Below the pieces are notes generated by a model. It was not told where the DNA came from. It saw only the letters and a list, made by a program, of their open reading frames with translations, and did no database searches. This document shows positions 48,329 through 57,863 of a DNA stretch of 64,000 nt, in pieces. A program made the position numbers and the translations under genes. Location: positions 62,001-126,000 of the forward strand of contig NZ_VTWS01000008.1 of NCBI RefSeq assembly GCF_008727875.1, written 5' to 3'. This DNA is from Larkinella humicola. GTDB lineage: Bacteria; Bacteroidota; Bacteroidia; Cytophagales; Spirosomataceae. Positions within the stretch are counted from its first letter, which is position 1. Each line of letters begins with the position of its first letter.

Positions 48329-50104
48329 TTACCAGCCCGGATTCTGCTTGATGGCCGGGTTCTGGGCTAGGGTGTTCAGCGGGATGGGCCACAAATAGTG
48401 CTTGGTTTCGTCGAAAACCGGGTTGGCCCAATCCGTTCCCTGATACACATCGATGTAGGTTTTTTTGGAAACCGGATCAACGGCGGTTTTGATGTTGGCC
48501 TTCGGATACCGGGCAATTGCGGCAGCGTCCCAGCGGATTCCCAGCGTCGGAATGAGCAGTTTCTTGCCCTGTTTCCAGCGTTTGAGGTCATTATAGCGGA
48601 AACCTTCCATGAACAGTTCGATGCGCCGTTCCCGCCGGATTTCGGCAATCAGCGGAGAGATACCGTCCGCCGTGTAACGCGGATCGACCGGCACCTTGCC
48701 CATGTCCAGCCGCGCCATGCCCACGCGGTCGCGCAGTTTGTTGATGCTGAGGTCGAGATCGGCCTGGGTAATTTTCCCCAGTTCGGCCTGGGCCTCGGCG
48801 TAGTTCAGCAACGCTTCGGCAAAACGCAGAATGATGGCGGGCGATTCGGCGGTATCGAACGCTTTTCCGATCATGTCATCCGCGTTGTAATGCTTGATGA
48901 TGTGGTAGCCCGTCGTCGACACATACCCGCCTTCCATGCCCTGAATCCGGGGATACGGACGCCCGTCGGCCAAATGGTATTTGTACTTGGCCGCATCGTC
49001 AGGATGCAGGATGGTCTGACGCAGGCGCGGGTCCCGGTTTTCGAAAACGTCTTCAATTTTATCGTCGCCTTTGTAAAGCGGAGACAGCGTGATGGGCAGC
49101 CCATCCGTACAGAGGTAATCTTCGACCAGGCTTTTGGTGGCTCCCCCGGCATATTCAAAATACGACTGCACGTGGTTGGTAAACACGCCCAACTGGTATT
49201 TCCGCCAGTACAGTACTTCCGGGTTGCCCGCCAGATTCAGCACGCGGTGGTAGGCATTGTAGTCGGTTTGCGGATTCCCGGTGCTATACAACCGGTAGGG
49301 TCCCTTGTCCATCAATTCTTTCGACGCATTGGCCGCTTCCTGGAGCCATTTGGTGGGGTCAGTGCCGCCGTGGTATTTGCGCCAGGTGCCTTCGAACAGA
49401 CAAACCCGCGACTTCACCAGCAACGCACACCAGCGGTTCAGGCGACCCGGAGCGTTGCCGTCGCCCCAGCTATCGGGCAGTTTGGTGGCGGCAAAGTTGA
49501 GGTCTTCCAGCACTTTATTCATCACCTCTTCGCGGGGCGTTCGGGCGGCATTCAGTTCGGGAGAGTCCACCGTCAGTTCTTTTTCCACAAATGGTGCATC
49601 CCCAAATTTCGACACTTTCTCGGCGTAAAACCACCCTCTGAAAAGCCGGGCTTCGGCAATGTAGCGGTCTTTAATCGCTTGAGCAACCGCAGCTTTGTCA
49701 TAATTAGCCAGACCGACGTTGATAGCCCGCACGAAATTCCAGCCTTTGTAGCCAAACTGCTGGGGGTCGGTCGGAACGGTATGCTTCCCGGAGCGCACCT
49801 GCTGAAAAAGATTGTGCCGGGCATTGCGGGGTGCCATGTTGTCGGCAAACTCATCCTGAAACCAGATGCTCGCCCAGTGGCTGTCGAAGCCGTTGTAATG
49901 ACCGTGTAAAATCGGGACGTTGTCGTCGTTCCGCGCCAGATCATACAGGCTGTTGTTGTAGACCCGCAGGTCATTTTCGGTGTTCCAGAACGTCTGGTTC
50001 GTGATGCGATCCAGGGGATACCGTTCGAGAAACTCGTCATTGCAACCGCTGAACAGAAAGGCGGCAACCACGAAAAAGCCGGATAAAATGCTATATTTTT
50101 TCAT
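48329..50104 (-). CDS. SusD/RagB-family nutrient-binding lipoprotein (locus 1)
   Basis: A 591-residue outer-membrane lipoprotein (lipobox AFLFSGCNDEFLERYP, Cys20). It has the SusD pattern: DRITNQTFWNTENDLRVYNN near the N-terminus, helical TPR-like segments (IAEARLFRGWFYAEKVSKFG, AEALLNYAEAQAELGKITQA) and the C-terminal EIRRERRIELFMEGFRYNDL followed by RWKQGKKL. It forms the lid over the partner SusC channel and holds oligosaccharides or peptides. It is 22 bases downstream of its SusC gene. No enzyme gene lies beside this pair, so its substrate is not indicated. Confidence 0.96.
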   Translation of the reverse strand: MKKYSILSGFFVVAAFLFSGCNDEFLERYPLDRITNQTFWNTENDLRVYNNSLYDLARNDDNVPILHGHYNGFDSHWASIWFQDEFADNMAPRNARHNLFQQVRSGKHTVPTDPQQFGYKGWNFVRAINVGLANYDKAAVAQAIKDRYIAEARLFRGWFYAEKVSKFGDAPFVEKELTVDSPELNAARTPREEVMNKVLEDLNFAATKLPDSWGDGNAPGRLNRWCALLVKSRVCLFEGTWRKYHGGTDPTKWLQEAANASKELMDKGPYRLYSTGNPQTDYNAYHRVLNLAGNPEVLYWRKYQLGVFTNHVQSYFEYAGGATKSLVEDYLCTDGLPITLSPLYKGDDKIEDVFENRDPRLRQTILHPDDAAKYKYHLADGRPYPRIQGMEGGYVSTTGYHIIKHYNADDMIGKAFDTAESPAIILRFAEALLNYAEAQAELGKITQADLDLSINKLRDRVGMARLDMGKVPVDPRYTADGISPLIAEIRRERRIELFMEGFRYNDLKRWKQGKKLLIPTLGIRWDAAAIARYPKANIKTAVDPVSKKTYIDVYQGTDWANPVFDETKHYLWPIPLNTLAQNPAIKQNPGW

Positions 50105-50126
50105 ATGGATCGTCGTTTATCGGTCA

Positions 50127-53100
50127 TTAAAAGGAAACATTGAGCCCCAGGGTAGAAATGCGCTGCATCGGGTATTCGATGGCGGCCGACTGAATCGTCT
50201 CGGGATCGAGCGGTTTCCGCATTTTGGTGTACTCCCACACGTTCATGCCCGTTGCAAAAATCTGGGCCCTCCCAATACCGATTTTCTTCATCAGGCCCTG
50301 GGGCAGTTCATAGCTCAACGTAATGTTTTTCAGACGGATGTAGGCTGCACTTTGCAAATACCGCGATTGCACCTGCACATTCTTTTTGTCGTTGGTCGAA
50401 ATGTGTGCCGCTGGAAAATACGCATCCCGGTTGTCTTCCGTCCAGGTGTCGGTGATGTAGTATTTCTCAACGTGTCCGGCGTTGTAGGGAAAAAACCAGG
50501 TCCAGTTGTCAGACGTTGGCCAGTGGTCTTTTTTGCCAATGCCCTGGAAGAACAGCGTCAGCCGAACGCCCTTGTAGCCAATCCCGCCGTTGAGCCCGAA
50601 CGAATACCGGGGCGTGGTGTTCCCGATCACTTTCCGATCGCCCGGATCGCTGAGGGTGTTCTTTCCGAAGGTGATGTTGCCGTCGCCGTTCAGATCCTTA
50701 TACCGGATGTCGCCGGGACGCCAGTTGGCCCCGATGTTGGTCTGCTTGGGAGCCTGTGCCACCTCATCCGTGGTCTGGAAAATACCGGCGGTTTCAAATC
50801 CCCAGATTTCGCCCAGCTTCTGACCGACGTAGTAAATGTTGCTGTTGTTGGGCAAGGCACCGGTGGGGTTATTGAACCGGGTAATCTCCGCCGTCCAGTC
50901 CGACAATGCCAGCGTAACATCGTAGCTCCAGTCACTTTTGAACTTATCCCGCCAGGTCAGCGACAACTCCCAGCCGTTGGTCCGCAAATCGGCTGCGTTT
51001 TCTTTCGGGGCTGCGGTTCCCAGAATCGCCGGGTACGACACATCCATCAGCATGTCTTTCGTGTCGCGCGTGTACACGTCCAGGGACGCATCCAGCCGTC
51101 CGCGCAGCATCGTCACATCCAGACCGATATTTTTGGAGACAACCGTTTCCCACGTGAGTGACGGACTCACCAGTCCGGCAGCCGACACAAACGGAATCAG
51201 GGCATTGGTGAACATGTACGGCGACTGCCCCGTCCCCATCGTGGCCACGTACGGATAGTAGTTGGTACCCAGCAACTGATTGCCCAGCGTTCCGTACGAA
51301 GCGCGTAGTTTCAGGTTGTCGAGCCAGCTTCCGGTTCCGGCCATGAATTTTTCGTTGCTGATCCGCCAGCCCGCCGACACGGAGGGAAAAAAGCCAAACC
51401 GGCTGTCTTTCGGAAACCGGGAGGTGCCGTCGTAGCGACCGTTGAATTCGATCAGGTATTTCTCTTTGTAATTGTAATTCAGCCGGTAAAAAGCACCCCG
51501 CAAGGCCACGTGCGACTTGCTCCCGAAGGTTTGCTGCGTTCCCGTCGTCGCATTCAGATCAATGACCTGGGGCGTAATCAGGGCGCGGGCCTGCGCTCCG
51601 GTGTAGCGGTTGATCCCCCGTTCCTGGTTAAAGCCGACCATCGTCGTCAGGTTGTGATTGGTGGGCAACGGGACTTTGTATTCGGCATAGGCGTTGAAGA
51701 CGTAATACTGGTTGTATTCGTTCTCGTTCCGAATCCAGTCGTCCCCGCTAAATCCGTTGCTTAGTAAATTAGCCGCCAACAGGTTTGCATCCACAATATC
51801 GACCTTGCTCTGTACGTCCTGGTAGTTGCGGCTGAAAATGTTGTAGGAAAAATCAGACCGGATTTTGAGCCCCCGCAAAGGCGTCAGGGTGACGCCCTGG
51901 GTCAGCCAGAGGTCGTTGTTGGTGAAGGTCGTCCGCCCGCCGTCGAGCAGATACGGAAAAAAGTTGGTGCCGCCGAAGTATTTCCCGATGTAGGGGGCGT
52001 ATTTCTCGCGGTCGCCCGGCGTAATGTAATACTCGAGGTCGGGGAATTGAATGGCCGCGATGGGGTTGACCCGCGCCAGCGAGTTGATGTTGACGTCCCA
52101 GTTGTAGAAGTGCGGTTTGTCGCTGTTTTGCGAATTGAAGATCACTTTGCTGTCCAGTTTCAGCCATTCGTTGACTTCAAAATCCGCCTTCATCAACATG
52201 TTGTAACGTTTGAACTTCTCGTTGTTGTAGCGCAGATATCCGTCTTTGGAAAAGTAGCCGAGCGACACCAGGTACCGCGCCTTGTCCGTACCGCCCGAAA
52301 CCGACAGATCGTGCTGGCTGGTGGGCGCATAATCGGTCATGATGCTGTTCTGGTAATCGTTGTAGCCATAAAACCGGAGAACGCCGTTGACCACTTTCCA
52401 CTGGGGTGCCGTGGCCGGATTTTCCGAAAACGCTTTCGTGCCAGCCACCATGTCGTCATCGTAGGCCGGAACCCCGCTCGAACGGATGTTGGCCTGATTC
52501 CGGGCCTGCACAAACTGGTAGGGATCGGTGACGACATCCATGTTAAAAATGGGTTTTGCCAGCGAAAACTGCGTGTTCAGCGAGACGTTGATCTTCCCGC
52601 TTTTCCCGCTTTTGGTCGTCACCAGCACTACCCCGAAGGCCGCCCGTGCCCCGTAAACGGCGGCCGCAGACGCATCTTTCAAGACGCTGATGCTTTCGAT
52701 GTCGTTGGGATTGACCCGGTTCAGATCCATCGGAACATTGTCGACCAGGATGAGGGGCGAACCGCCGTTGATCGACTCGTAGCCCCGGATGTTGAAGGTG
52801 ATGGGCTGGGCCGGGTCACCATTGCGGACCCCGATGTTCAGGTTGGGAATCACGCCCTGCAACCCCTCACCCACCGAGGCAATCGGCCGGTTTTGAAGCC
52901 GTTTGCTGTCGGCAATCCCCACAGCTCCCGTCAGGTTCACTTTTTCCTGCGTACCGTAGCCCACGACGACCACTTCTTCCAGGGCCTTGGTATCGACTTC
53001 CAGGGCAATGTCGAGGGTCGAGCGCCCTCCCACGGCAATTTCCTGCTTCAGATACCCGATAAAACTCACCACCAGCGACGCGTTGGCACCAGGCAGTTTG

Positions 53101-53315
53101 AGGGTGTATTTCCCCGCATTATCCGTTGTGGTGCCTTGCGTCGTGCCTTTGATTACCACACTGACGCCCGGCAGGGCTTCGCCGGTTTCGGACGCCGTAA
53201 TGCGTCCCGAAATACTCTGGCTTTTGGCTTCGTTTGCCAAACAAGCCAGTCCGAAAATACCGATGAACAGGATCATGCGCCTGGCCTGACTACTCGATTG
53301 TAGAAGCTTGTTCAT
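50127..53315 (-). CDS. SusC/RagA-family TonB-linked outer-membrane receptor (locus 1)
   Basis: A 1062-residue TonB-dependent transporter. After the signal peptide comes a carboxypeptidase-D-like regulatory domain (SISGRITASETGEALPGVSV, residues about 33-110), then the TonB box-type segment and plug (VVVGYGTQEKVNLTGAVGIA; FNIRGYESINGGSPLILVDN) and a 22-strand barrel ending in an aromatic C-terminus (MQRISTLGLNVSF). No extra N-terminal STN signalling domain is visible, so regulation by an ECF/FecR pair is less likely. It imports ligands handed over by SusD. The gene begins the two-gene operon with SusD (50104). Confidence 0.97.
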   Translation of the reverse strand: MNKLLQSSSQARRMILFIGIFGLACLANEAKSQSISGRITASETGEALPGVSVVIKGTTQGTTTDNAGKYTLKLPGANASLVVSFIGYLKQEIAVGGRSTLDIALEVDTKALEEVVVVGYGTQEKVNLTGAVGIADSKRLQNRPIASVGEGLQGVIPNLNIGVRNGDPAQPITFNIRGYESINGGSPLILVDNVPMDLNRVNPNDIESISVLKDASAAAVYGARAAFGVVLVTTKSGKSGKINVSLNTQFSLAKPIFNMDVVTDPYQFVQARNQANIRSSGVPAYDDDMVAGTKAFSENPATAPQWKVVNGVLRFYGYNDYQNSIMTDYAPTSQHDLSVSGGTDKARYLVSLGYFSKDGYLRYNNEKFKRYNMLMKADFEVNEWLKLDSKVIFNSQNSDKPHFYNWDVNINSLARVNPIAAIQFPDLEYYITPGDREKYAPYIGKYFGGTNFFPYLLDGGRTTFTNNDLWLTQGVTLTPLRGLKIRSDFSYNIFSRNYQDVQSKVDIVDANLLAANLLSNGFSGDDWIRNENEYNQYYVFNAYAEYKVPLPTNHNLTTMVGFNQERGINRYTGAQARALITPQVIDLNATTGTQQTFGSKSHVALRGAFYRLNYNYKEKYLIEFNGRYDGTSRFPKDSRFGFFPSVSAGWRISNEKFMAGTGSWLDNLKLRASYGTLGNQLLGTNYYPYVATMGTGQSPYMFTNALIPFVSAAGLVSPSLTWETVVSKNIGLDVTMLRGRLDASLDVYTRDTKDMLMDVSYPAILGTAAPKENAADLRTNGWELSLTWRDKFKSDWSYDVTLALSDWTAEITRFNNPTGALPNNSNIYYVGQKLGEIWGFETAGIFQTTDEVAQAPKQTNIGANWRPGDIRYKDLNGDGNITFGKNTLSDPGDRKVIGNTTPRYSFGLNGGIGYKGVRLTLFFQGIGKKDHWPTSDNWTWFFPYNAGHVEKYYITDTWTEDNRDAYFPAAHISTNDKKNVQVQSRYLQSAAYIRLKNITLSYELPQGLMKKIGIGRAQIFATGMNVWEYTKMRKPLDPETIQSAAIEYPMQRISTLGLNVSF

Positions 53316-53720
53316 AGAGAAAGAGAGATTAGAGATGGTAAAGTGAACAGGATGAAAGAAAGACTAAGGGGACTTAAAACGAAACAAATGCATCACAAAC
53401 AGACCGTAGTCAGCTTGCAAAGAAACTGCCTACTAAAACAGGATTTTTCACGCAATAAAATAAACTTATTCAATAAACCCCTTATTAATTTTATATCCAT
53501 TCAAAGTCAAGATCAATTTAAACCTACTGAATCGATGCGGTATAAATCCGTACACGCAAAGATTGACCGCCTTCCTGCTGCCCATCCACATTTTTTGAAT
53601 AATTTGCCAGGTGTTGGCTCTGTCCGAAGCAGAATGCCGGCATCCGATCCGGCGGGCTTCGTCCGACAAAGACCTGCTGGTTTTCCATTTATTCATTCTA
53701 CAACCTAGTCCGAATTCTGT
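53316..53720. other. 405-base intergenic region upstream of susC and of a collagen-like gene
   Basis: The first 220 bases next to susC are AT-rich and contain the likely leader and promoter of the SusC/SusD operon, but no exact CAAAnnTA (minus-strand TAnnTTTG) is present. An apparent open frame at 53343-53708 has no homology, codon pattern or ribosome site that I would trust. No strong inverted repeat is seen. The last 20 bases precede the ATG at 53721 without a clear ribosome-binding site. Confidence 0.6.
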
Positions 53721-54305
53721 ATGAAAAAAGTTGTGCGCGTGATGACGAAATTCCTTATGATGGGGTGTGTGGCGATTAGTGCCTGCCAGGGTCTTGAAGG
53801 GCCCGAGGGGCCACAGGGGCCACAAGGTGTGGCGGGAGTAGCCGGAGCGAAAGGCGATAAAGGCGATACGGGGGCGAAAGGGGCAGATGGCAGTTCGAAC
53901 GTGCAACAGATCAATTATACCGCCCGCAACCATGAAGGAATGACCGATTTACTGTTGCCGCTGCCCCAGACGATCAACCGGGACATTGTCGACCGGAGCG
54001 CGTTTTATGTCTATGTCAAACAGTCGGTTCCAAAAGCCAACAACGAAGAGGATTCGTTCTGGTTCTCCATTCCGGGCGAAACCATCAAGGGCAACGCCTA
54101 TACGCATTTTGTTTTTCCCGGCAATAGCCAGACACTGGCAGCGGTTTTTCTGCGCCGAACCTCCGACTTTCAAACCGGGAACGAACACTTTGAAGCCATT
54201 CGCGTGGTGATAGTAACGGCCGACAAGCAGAGCAACGGCCGGAAAGCCGCCATCGACTACAGCAAGTACGAAGAAGTCCGGAAAGCGTACGATTTGCCGG
54301 AGTGA
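53721..54305 (+). CDS. Lipoprotein with short collagen-like repeat
   Basis: A 194-residue lipoprotein (lipobox VAISACQG, Cys22). Right after the cysteine is a collagen-like Gly-X-Y stretch of about ten triplets (LEGPEGPQGPQGVAGVAGAK, then GDKGDTGAKGADGSS). The remaining 130 residues form a beta-rich domain (YTARNHEGMTDLLLPLPQTI, FYVYVKQSVPKAN, FEAIRVVIVTADKQSNGRKA) of unknown family. Bacterial collagen-like stalks usually extend a head domain from the cell surface. It is divergent from the SusC gene. The head domain recurs, by memory, in many Cytophagales lipoproteins, but its function is unknown. Confidence 0.85.
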   Translation: MKKVVRVMTKFLMMGCVAISACQGLEGPEGPQGPQGVAGVAGAKGDKGDTGAKGADGSSNVQQINYTARNHEGMTDLLLPLPQTINRDIVDRSAFYVYVKQSVPKANNEEDSFWFSIPGETIKGNAYTHFVFPGNSQTLAAVFLRRTSDFQTGNEHFEAIRVVIVTADKQSNGRKAAIDYSKYEEVRKAYDLPE

Positions 54306-54311
54306 AAGGCT

Positions 54312-54388
54312 GGTTTACCGTTTTCGGTGGCTGACGCATGCTGGCTACCGCACGAATGGAATGCGTCAGCCACCGAAAACAGTAAACC
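54312..54388. repeat. 28-bp inverted repeat with GGCTGACGCAT core
   Basis: 54312-54339 and 54361-54388 pair with one mismatch. The inner core GGCTGACGCAT matches the core of the repeat at 35197-35289, and the flank continues ATACCGTAAAC as in the repeat at 46143-46256. It lies between the convergent collagen-like and 54407-54661 genes. Confidence 0.88.
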
Positions 54389-54406
54389 GAATACCGTAAA
54401 CTATAG

Positions 54407-54661
54407 TTACCCCAACTCCGCCAGCAAATCATCCGGCAGCAGGGGCAGATACGGCGTCAGGGGTTCGGTGGAGGTGAAAGCCGACAACCGGAGCAGCCGA
54501 CTGCCCGCAGCATCGTATTGTAACTCGACGTAAAACAAATCCAGGGCGTAGAGGAGGTAGATATTCGTTTCCTCGTAGCGATTGGCCAGTACCGAACCCC
54601 GGAACCACAATTGTTCCTGCTGGTGTCCGTGGGGGAGTCTCAGAAAATCTTCTAGCTTCAT
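54407..54661 (-). CDS. Conserved small protein of unknown function
   Basis: An 84-residue protein: MKLEDFLRLPHGHQQEQLWF, then 'RGSVLANRYEETNIYLLYAL', DLFYVELQYDAAGSRLLRLS and a C-terminal PLLPDDLLAELG. The ATG at 54659-54661 is chosen; a GTG five codons upstream is possible. Small proteins beginning with similar 'LEDF..LP...Q.ELLW..G..L..R' are, from memory, scattered through Cytophagales and unannotated. It has no signal peptide. It is divergent from the esterase gene at 54752 and does not obviously belong to the carbohydrate locus. Confidence 0.72.
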   Translation of the reverse strand: MKLEDFLRLPHGHQQEQLWFRGSVLANRYEETNIYLLYALDLFYVELQYDAAGSRLLRLSAFTSTEPLTPYLPLLPDDLLAELG

Positions 54662-54751
54662 CAAGGTCAATTGCACGTTGGGCTAAATATCTGTATTTTT
54701 CCCGCCTATACAAGTCTTTTTGTCAAAAAAACCGTTCCTAAACCTCTTTTT

Positions 54752-56716
54752 ATGCGATTCAACTTTCGTTACGCAGCCGCGATCGGATTCATGCTGATGG
54801 CTCTGCAAACGTGGGCCGATGTCCGTTTGCCCAAGATTTTCGGTTCCCACATGGTGTTGCAACGCCGGAAACCCGTCCCGGTTTGGGGCTGGTCCGACCC
54901 GAACGAGAAGATAACGGTCCAGTTCAATAATCAGACCAAAACCACGAAGGCCGACAAATCCGGAAAATGGATGGTCCGGCTGGACCCAATCGAAGCCGGG
55001 GGGCCTTTCGCTCTGGCGGTGGCCGGAAAAAAGAATACCGTGACCTTCGACGATGTGCTGGTGGGCGAGGTCTGGATTTGCTCGGGGCAGTCGAACATGG
55101 AGTGGGTGGTCAAATCCTCGACCAATGCCGCTCAGGAAATTCAGGAAGCCAATTATCCGCTCATCCGCCATTTCAAGGTGCCGCACGACCTGAGCCTGTC
55201 GCCGAAAGACGATGTACTGGGTGGTGAATGGCAAGCTGCCACGCCCGAAACCGTCGGTAATTTTACGGCGGTCGGTTATTTTTTCGCCCGCGAATTGCTG
55301 AAAGAACTCAACAACGTACCCATCGGTTTGCTCAACACCTCCTGGGGCGGCACCCAGTCCGAGTCGTGGACGAGCCGGGAAGCGATGGACAGTTTCGAGG
55401 AGTTCAAACCCGTTGTGTCCACCATACCAAAGACGCTCGAAGAGTTTGCCAGCAAACGGCTGGAGCAGTTGCAGACGCAGGTCAAGTCGGTACAGGGCGA
55501 ATTGCCCGGCGTGGCCGAGGTTCAGCAGTGGTCGGGAACAGATTTCGACGATGCCAACTGGCAAACGCTCCGGTTGCCCGACCTGTTCGACCGGAAAGCC
55601 CTTCCCGGTTTCGACGGTGTGGTGTGGTTCCGGCGCGAAATCACCGTTCCAGCGGAGTTGGCGGGTAAAGAAATGACGCTGACGCTGGGGCCGGTTTTCG
55701 ATGCCGATGAAACCTACCTCAACGGAGTCAAAGTGGGAACTACGACGCAGACGGGTCAGGCCCGAACGTATACCGTTCGGGGCGGCACGTTAAAACCGGG
55801 CCGGAACGTCATCGCAATTCGCGTGGACGACCAGAACGGAACGGGCGGTTTTACGGCCAAAGAAGATCAGTTTAAACTGTCGGGGGCTGGCCAGGAAATT
55901 TCACTGGTCGGCGACTGGAAATACCGCATTGCCGATTACAACCGAAATCCGGCCCTGGTGAATCCGAACATGACCGGAACGATTTTGTACAACGCCATGA
56001 TTCACCCGCTGATTCCCTACGCCATCCAGGGCGCGATCTGGTACCAGGGTGAGTCGAATGCCGGGCGGGCCTACCAGTACCGCAAGACCTTTCCGCTGAT
56101 GATTACCGACTGGCGAACCCGCTGGGGACAGGGCGATTTCCCGTTTCTGTTCGTACAACTCGCCAGCTTCAACGCGGCCAACGGAACCAGTGCCACCGGC
56201 AGCACCTGGGGTGAACTCCGCGAAGCCCAGACCATGACGCTGGCTTTGCCCAATACCGGCATGGCCGTGACCTCCGACATTGGTGAGAGTAAGGACATTC
56301 ACCCAAAAAACAAACAGGATGTGGGCAAACGACTGGCTTTGAATGCACTAAAAACCGTTTACGGCCAAAACCGGGTGTATTCGGGACCGGTTTTCAAAGC
56401 CATGGACGTAACCGGAAACAAAGCCGTGCTGACGTTCGACCACGTGGGCGGAGGGCTGCAATCGTCCGACAAATACGGGTATCTGAAAGGGTTTGAAGTG
56501 GCCGGAGCCGACCAGAAATTTCACTGGGCCAAAGCCGAAATTCAGGGCGATAAAGTCATCGTGTCCTCCAGCGAAGTAACAACGCCCGTTTCGGTACATT
56601 ACGGCTGGGCCGACGACAATGGCGAAGTCAATCTCTACAACAAAGAAGGGCTTCCGGCGGTGCCGTTCCGAACCGATACCTGGCCGGGAAAAACGGAAGC
56701 CGGGCGGTTCAAGTAA
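54752..56716 (+). CDS. Sialate O-acetylesterase-type esterase (SASA/GDSL)
   Basis: A 654-residue secreted esterase. The ATG at 54752 (MRFNFRYAAAIGFMLMALQT) opens the signal peptide; upstream in-frame codons are non-homologous. An N-terminal Ig-like strand domain (LPKIFGSHMVLQRRKPVPVW) is followed by the SGNH catalytic domain with the nucleophile in CSGQSNMEWVVKSS, GLLNTSWGGTQSESW and the later IWYQGESNAGRAYQYRKTF. A jelly-roll segment (DETYLNGVKVGTTTQTGQAR) is inserted, as usual in this family. Such enzymes remove O-acetyl groups from sialic acid or plant glycans. Beside a GH26 mannanase locus, acetylated mannan is a sensible substrate (inference). Confidence 0.92.
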   Translation: MRFNFRYAAAIGFMLMALQTWADVRLPKIFGSHMVLQRRKPVPVWGWSDPNEKITVQFNNQTKTTKADKSGKWMVRLDPIEAGGPFALAVAGKKNTVTFDDVLVGEVWICSGQSNMEWVVKSSTNAAQEIQEANYPLIRHFKVPHDLSLSPKDDVLGGEWQAATPETVGNFTAVGYFFARELLKELNNVPIGLLNTSWGGTQSESWTSREAMDSFEEFKPVVSTIPKTLEEFASKRLEQLQTQVKSVQGELPGVAEVQQWSGTDFDDANWQTLRLPDLFDRKALPGFDGVVWFRREITVPAELAGKEMTLTLGPVFDADETYLNGVKVGTTTQTGQARTYTVRGGTLKPGRNVIAIRVDDQNGTGGFTAKEDQFKLSGAGQEISLVGDWKYRIADYNRNPALVNPNMTGTILYNAMIHPLIPYAIQGAIWYQGESNAGRAYQYRKTFPLMITDWRTRWGQGDFPFLFVQLASFNAANGTSATGSTWGELREAQTMTLALPNTGMAVTSDIGESKDIHPKNKQDVGKRLALNALKTVYGQNRVYSGPVFKAMDVTGNKAVLTFDHVGGGLQSSDKYGYLKGFEVAGADQKFHWAKAEIQGDKVIVSSSEVTTPVSVHYGWADDNGEVNLYNKEGLPAVPFRTDTWPGKTEAGRFK

Positions 56717-56728
56717 GGTTTAGTCTAC

Positions 56729-56758
56729 GGCGTCAGGAGCGTATGGAATCCTGACGCC
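56729..56758. terminator. Hairpin between convergent esterase and dioxygenase genes
   Basis: GGCGTCAGGA pairs exactly with TCCTGACGCC around a 10-base loop. No T-run follows, so it may be a weak terminator. Confidence 0.7.
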
Positions 56759-56782
56759 AATTCTCGAATAAAATCCTGTTTA

Positions 56783-57682
56783 TCAGTCCTTTATAGCTAC
56801 CCTGACTAATTTATTCCCTTTCGCATCCAGGCTGGTATCCGTCACTTTCACCGAGCCGCCTTCCAGAATTTCAAAAGCATAGGTTCGTTGCAGACCAGAA
56901 GGCAAGCCGGATTGGGCAAACGTATTATTCCCGATGTAATCATAATTGATTCCGTAGATTATTTCACCTGCTTTGCGCCACAACTGCCCATCGCGTTTGA
57001 AAAAGATGGTTTTCTGGTTTTTATTTTTTTCATCTGTATACGTTCCCGTCAGTTTATCAAGAGCCGCGGGTTCGGCGGCCAACTTCTCCGTCATCGTCAC
57101 ATCGAACAAAACCATCTTGCCACCCTTCGCCGTTGATTTGACTTCCAGAATCCGGCGTTTGGCGGTGGAAGCCGACGCGTACTCATCCGTCGCGATGTTG
57201 GGATCACCGCTGAAGTACAGTTGCGTTACCAGACTTTGATAGCCTGGAGCCGAAACCAGCAGATGAAAGTGAGCGGGCCTGATCATGCCGTTTCCAACGT
57301 CGTAGGGAACCGGCAGAATCGTCGTAAATGCATAGTTCCCTTTGGCGTCACACAGCGCAGTGGCCCGGTAGCGGAATTCGTCTGAAGCATTGTCGTACTT
57401 CCCATCCGCCCCGCAATGCCAGAGTTCCACCTTCGCTCCCTGGTTCGGTGTCGTACAGTCTTTGTGTTTAACGGTTCCCGTTAAACGCACTTCCATTCCG
57501 GGTGCGCCTTTGATCAGCAGATTGTTCCGAAGTGGCGCGTCGGGCCGGTAAAAAGGACCCAGTATATCGGAGGTCGTCTCGCAGTCACCCGCGTAGGATT
57601 CGCCATTGAAATGAACGAAACCCGTTGCACTAACCGCCACCGCACACAGGGCGGTGTTTTGGAGGAATTTTCGGCGTTGCAT
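56783..57682 (-). CDS. Exported intradiol ring-cleavage dioxygenase-like protein
   Basis: A 299-residue protein. The ATG at 57680-57682 opens a twin-arginine-like signal (MQRRKFLQNTALCAVAVSAT). The middle 170 residues are a protocatechuate/catechol 1,2-dioxygenase-like barrel: ILGPFYRPDAPLRNNLLIKG, LTGTVKHKDCTTPNQGAKVE, LWHCGADGKYDNASDEFRYR and MIRPAHFHLLVSAPGY, with Tyr and His candidates for the iron ligands. The C-terminal 100 residues (TGTYTDEKNKNQKTIFFKRD) are an extra DUF-like beta domain. Exported relatives occur in Bacteroidota next to glycan loci; whether they cut aromatic esters such as ferulate-derived diols is unknown. Confidence 0.88.
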   Translation of the reverse strand: MQRRKFLQNTALCAVAVSATGFVHFNGESYAGDCETTSDILGPFYRPDAPLRNNLLIKGAPGMEVRLTGTVKHKDCTTPNQGAKVELWHCGADGKYDNASDEFRYRATALCDAKGNYAFTTILPVPYDVGNGMIRPAHFHLLVSAPGYQSLVTQLYFSGDPNIATDEYASASTAKRRILEVKSTAKGGKMVLFDVTMTEKLAAEPAALDKLTGTYTDEKNKNQKTIFFKRDGQLWRKAGEIIYGINYDYIGNNTFAQSGLPSGLQRTYAFEILEGGSVKVTDTSLDAKGNKLVRVAIKD

Positions 57683-57863
57683 GATAGAGAGGTAGTAAGT
57701 GGTTCGGAAGAGAATGTCCTGTATTGCCTGCAATATAGGCACTAAAAATCCAAATACAACTCCCTGATCTTGAGTAGCATATGTTCTTATGCCAGTACAA
57801 ATGAAAAGACTGGCAACCCGTCGCTGTAAAGTCGGTTCTGCTCGGTTGAGCCACCGGTCGAAT

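Noticed and set aside
48329-53315. A complete polysaccharide utilisation locus at the first SusC/SusD pair
   Set aside because: No glycosidase, esterase, kinase or dedicated regulator lies in the same transcript; only the pair itself can be supported.
53343-53708. Plus-strand frame between susC and the collagen-like gene
   Set aside because: Codon use and composition look non-coding, no domain is seen, and the stretch is better explained as the SusC promoter/leader region.
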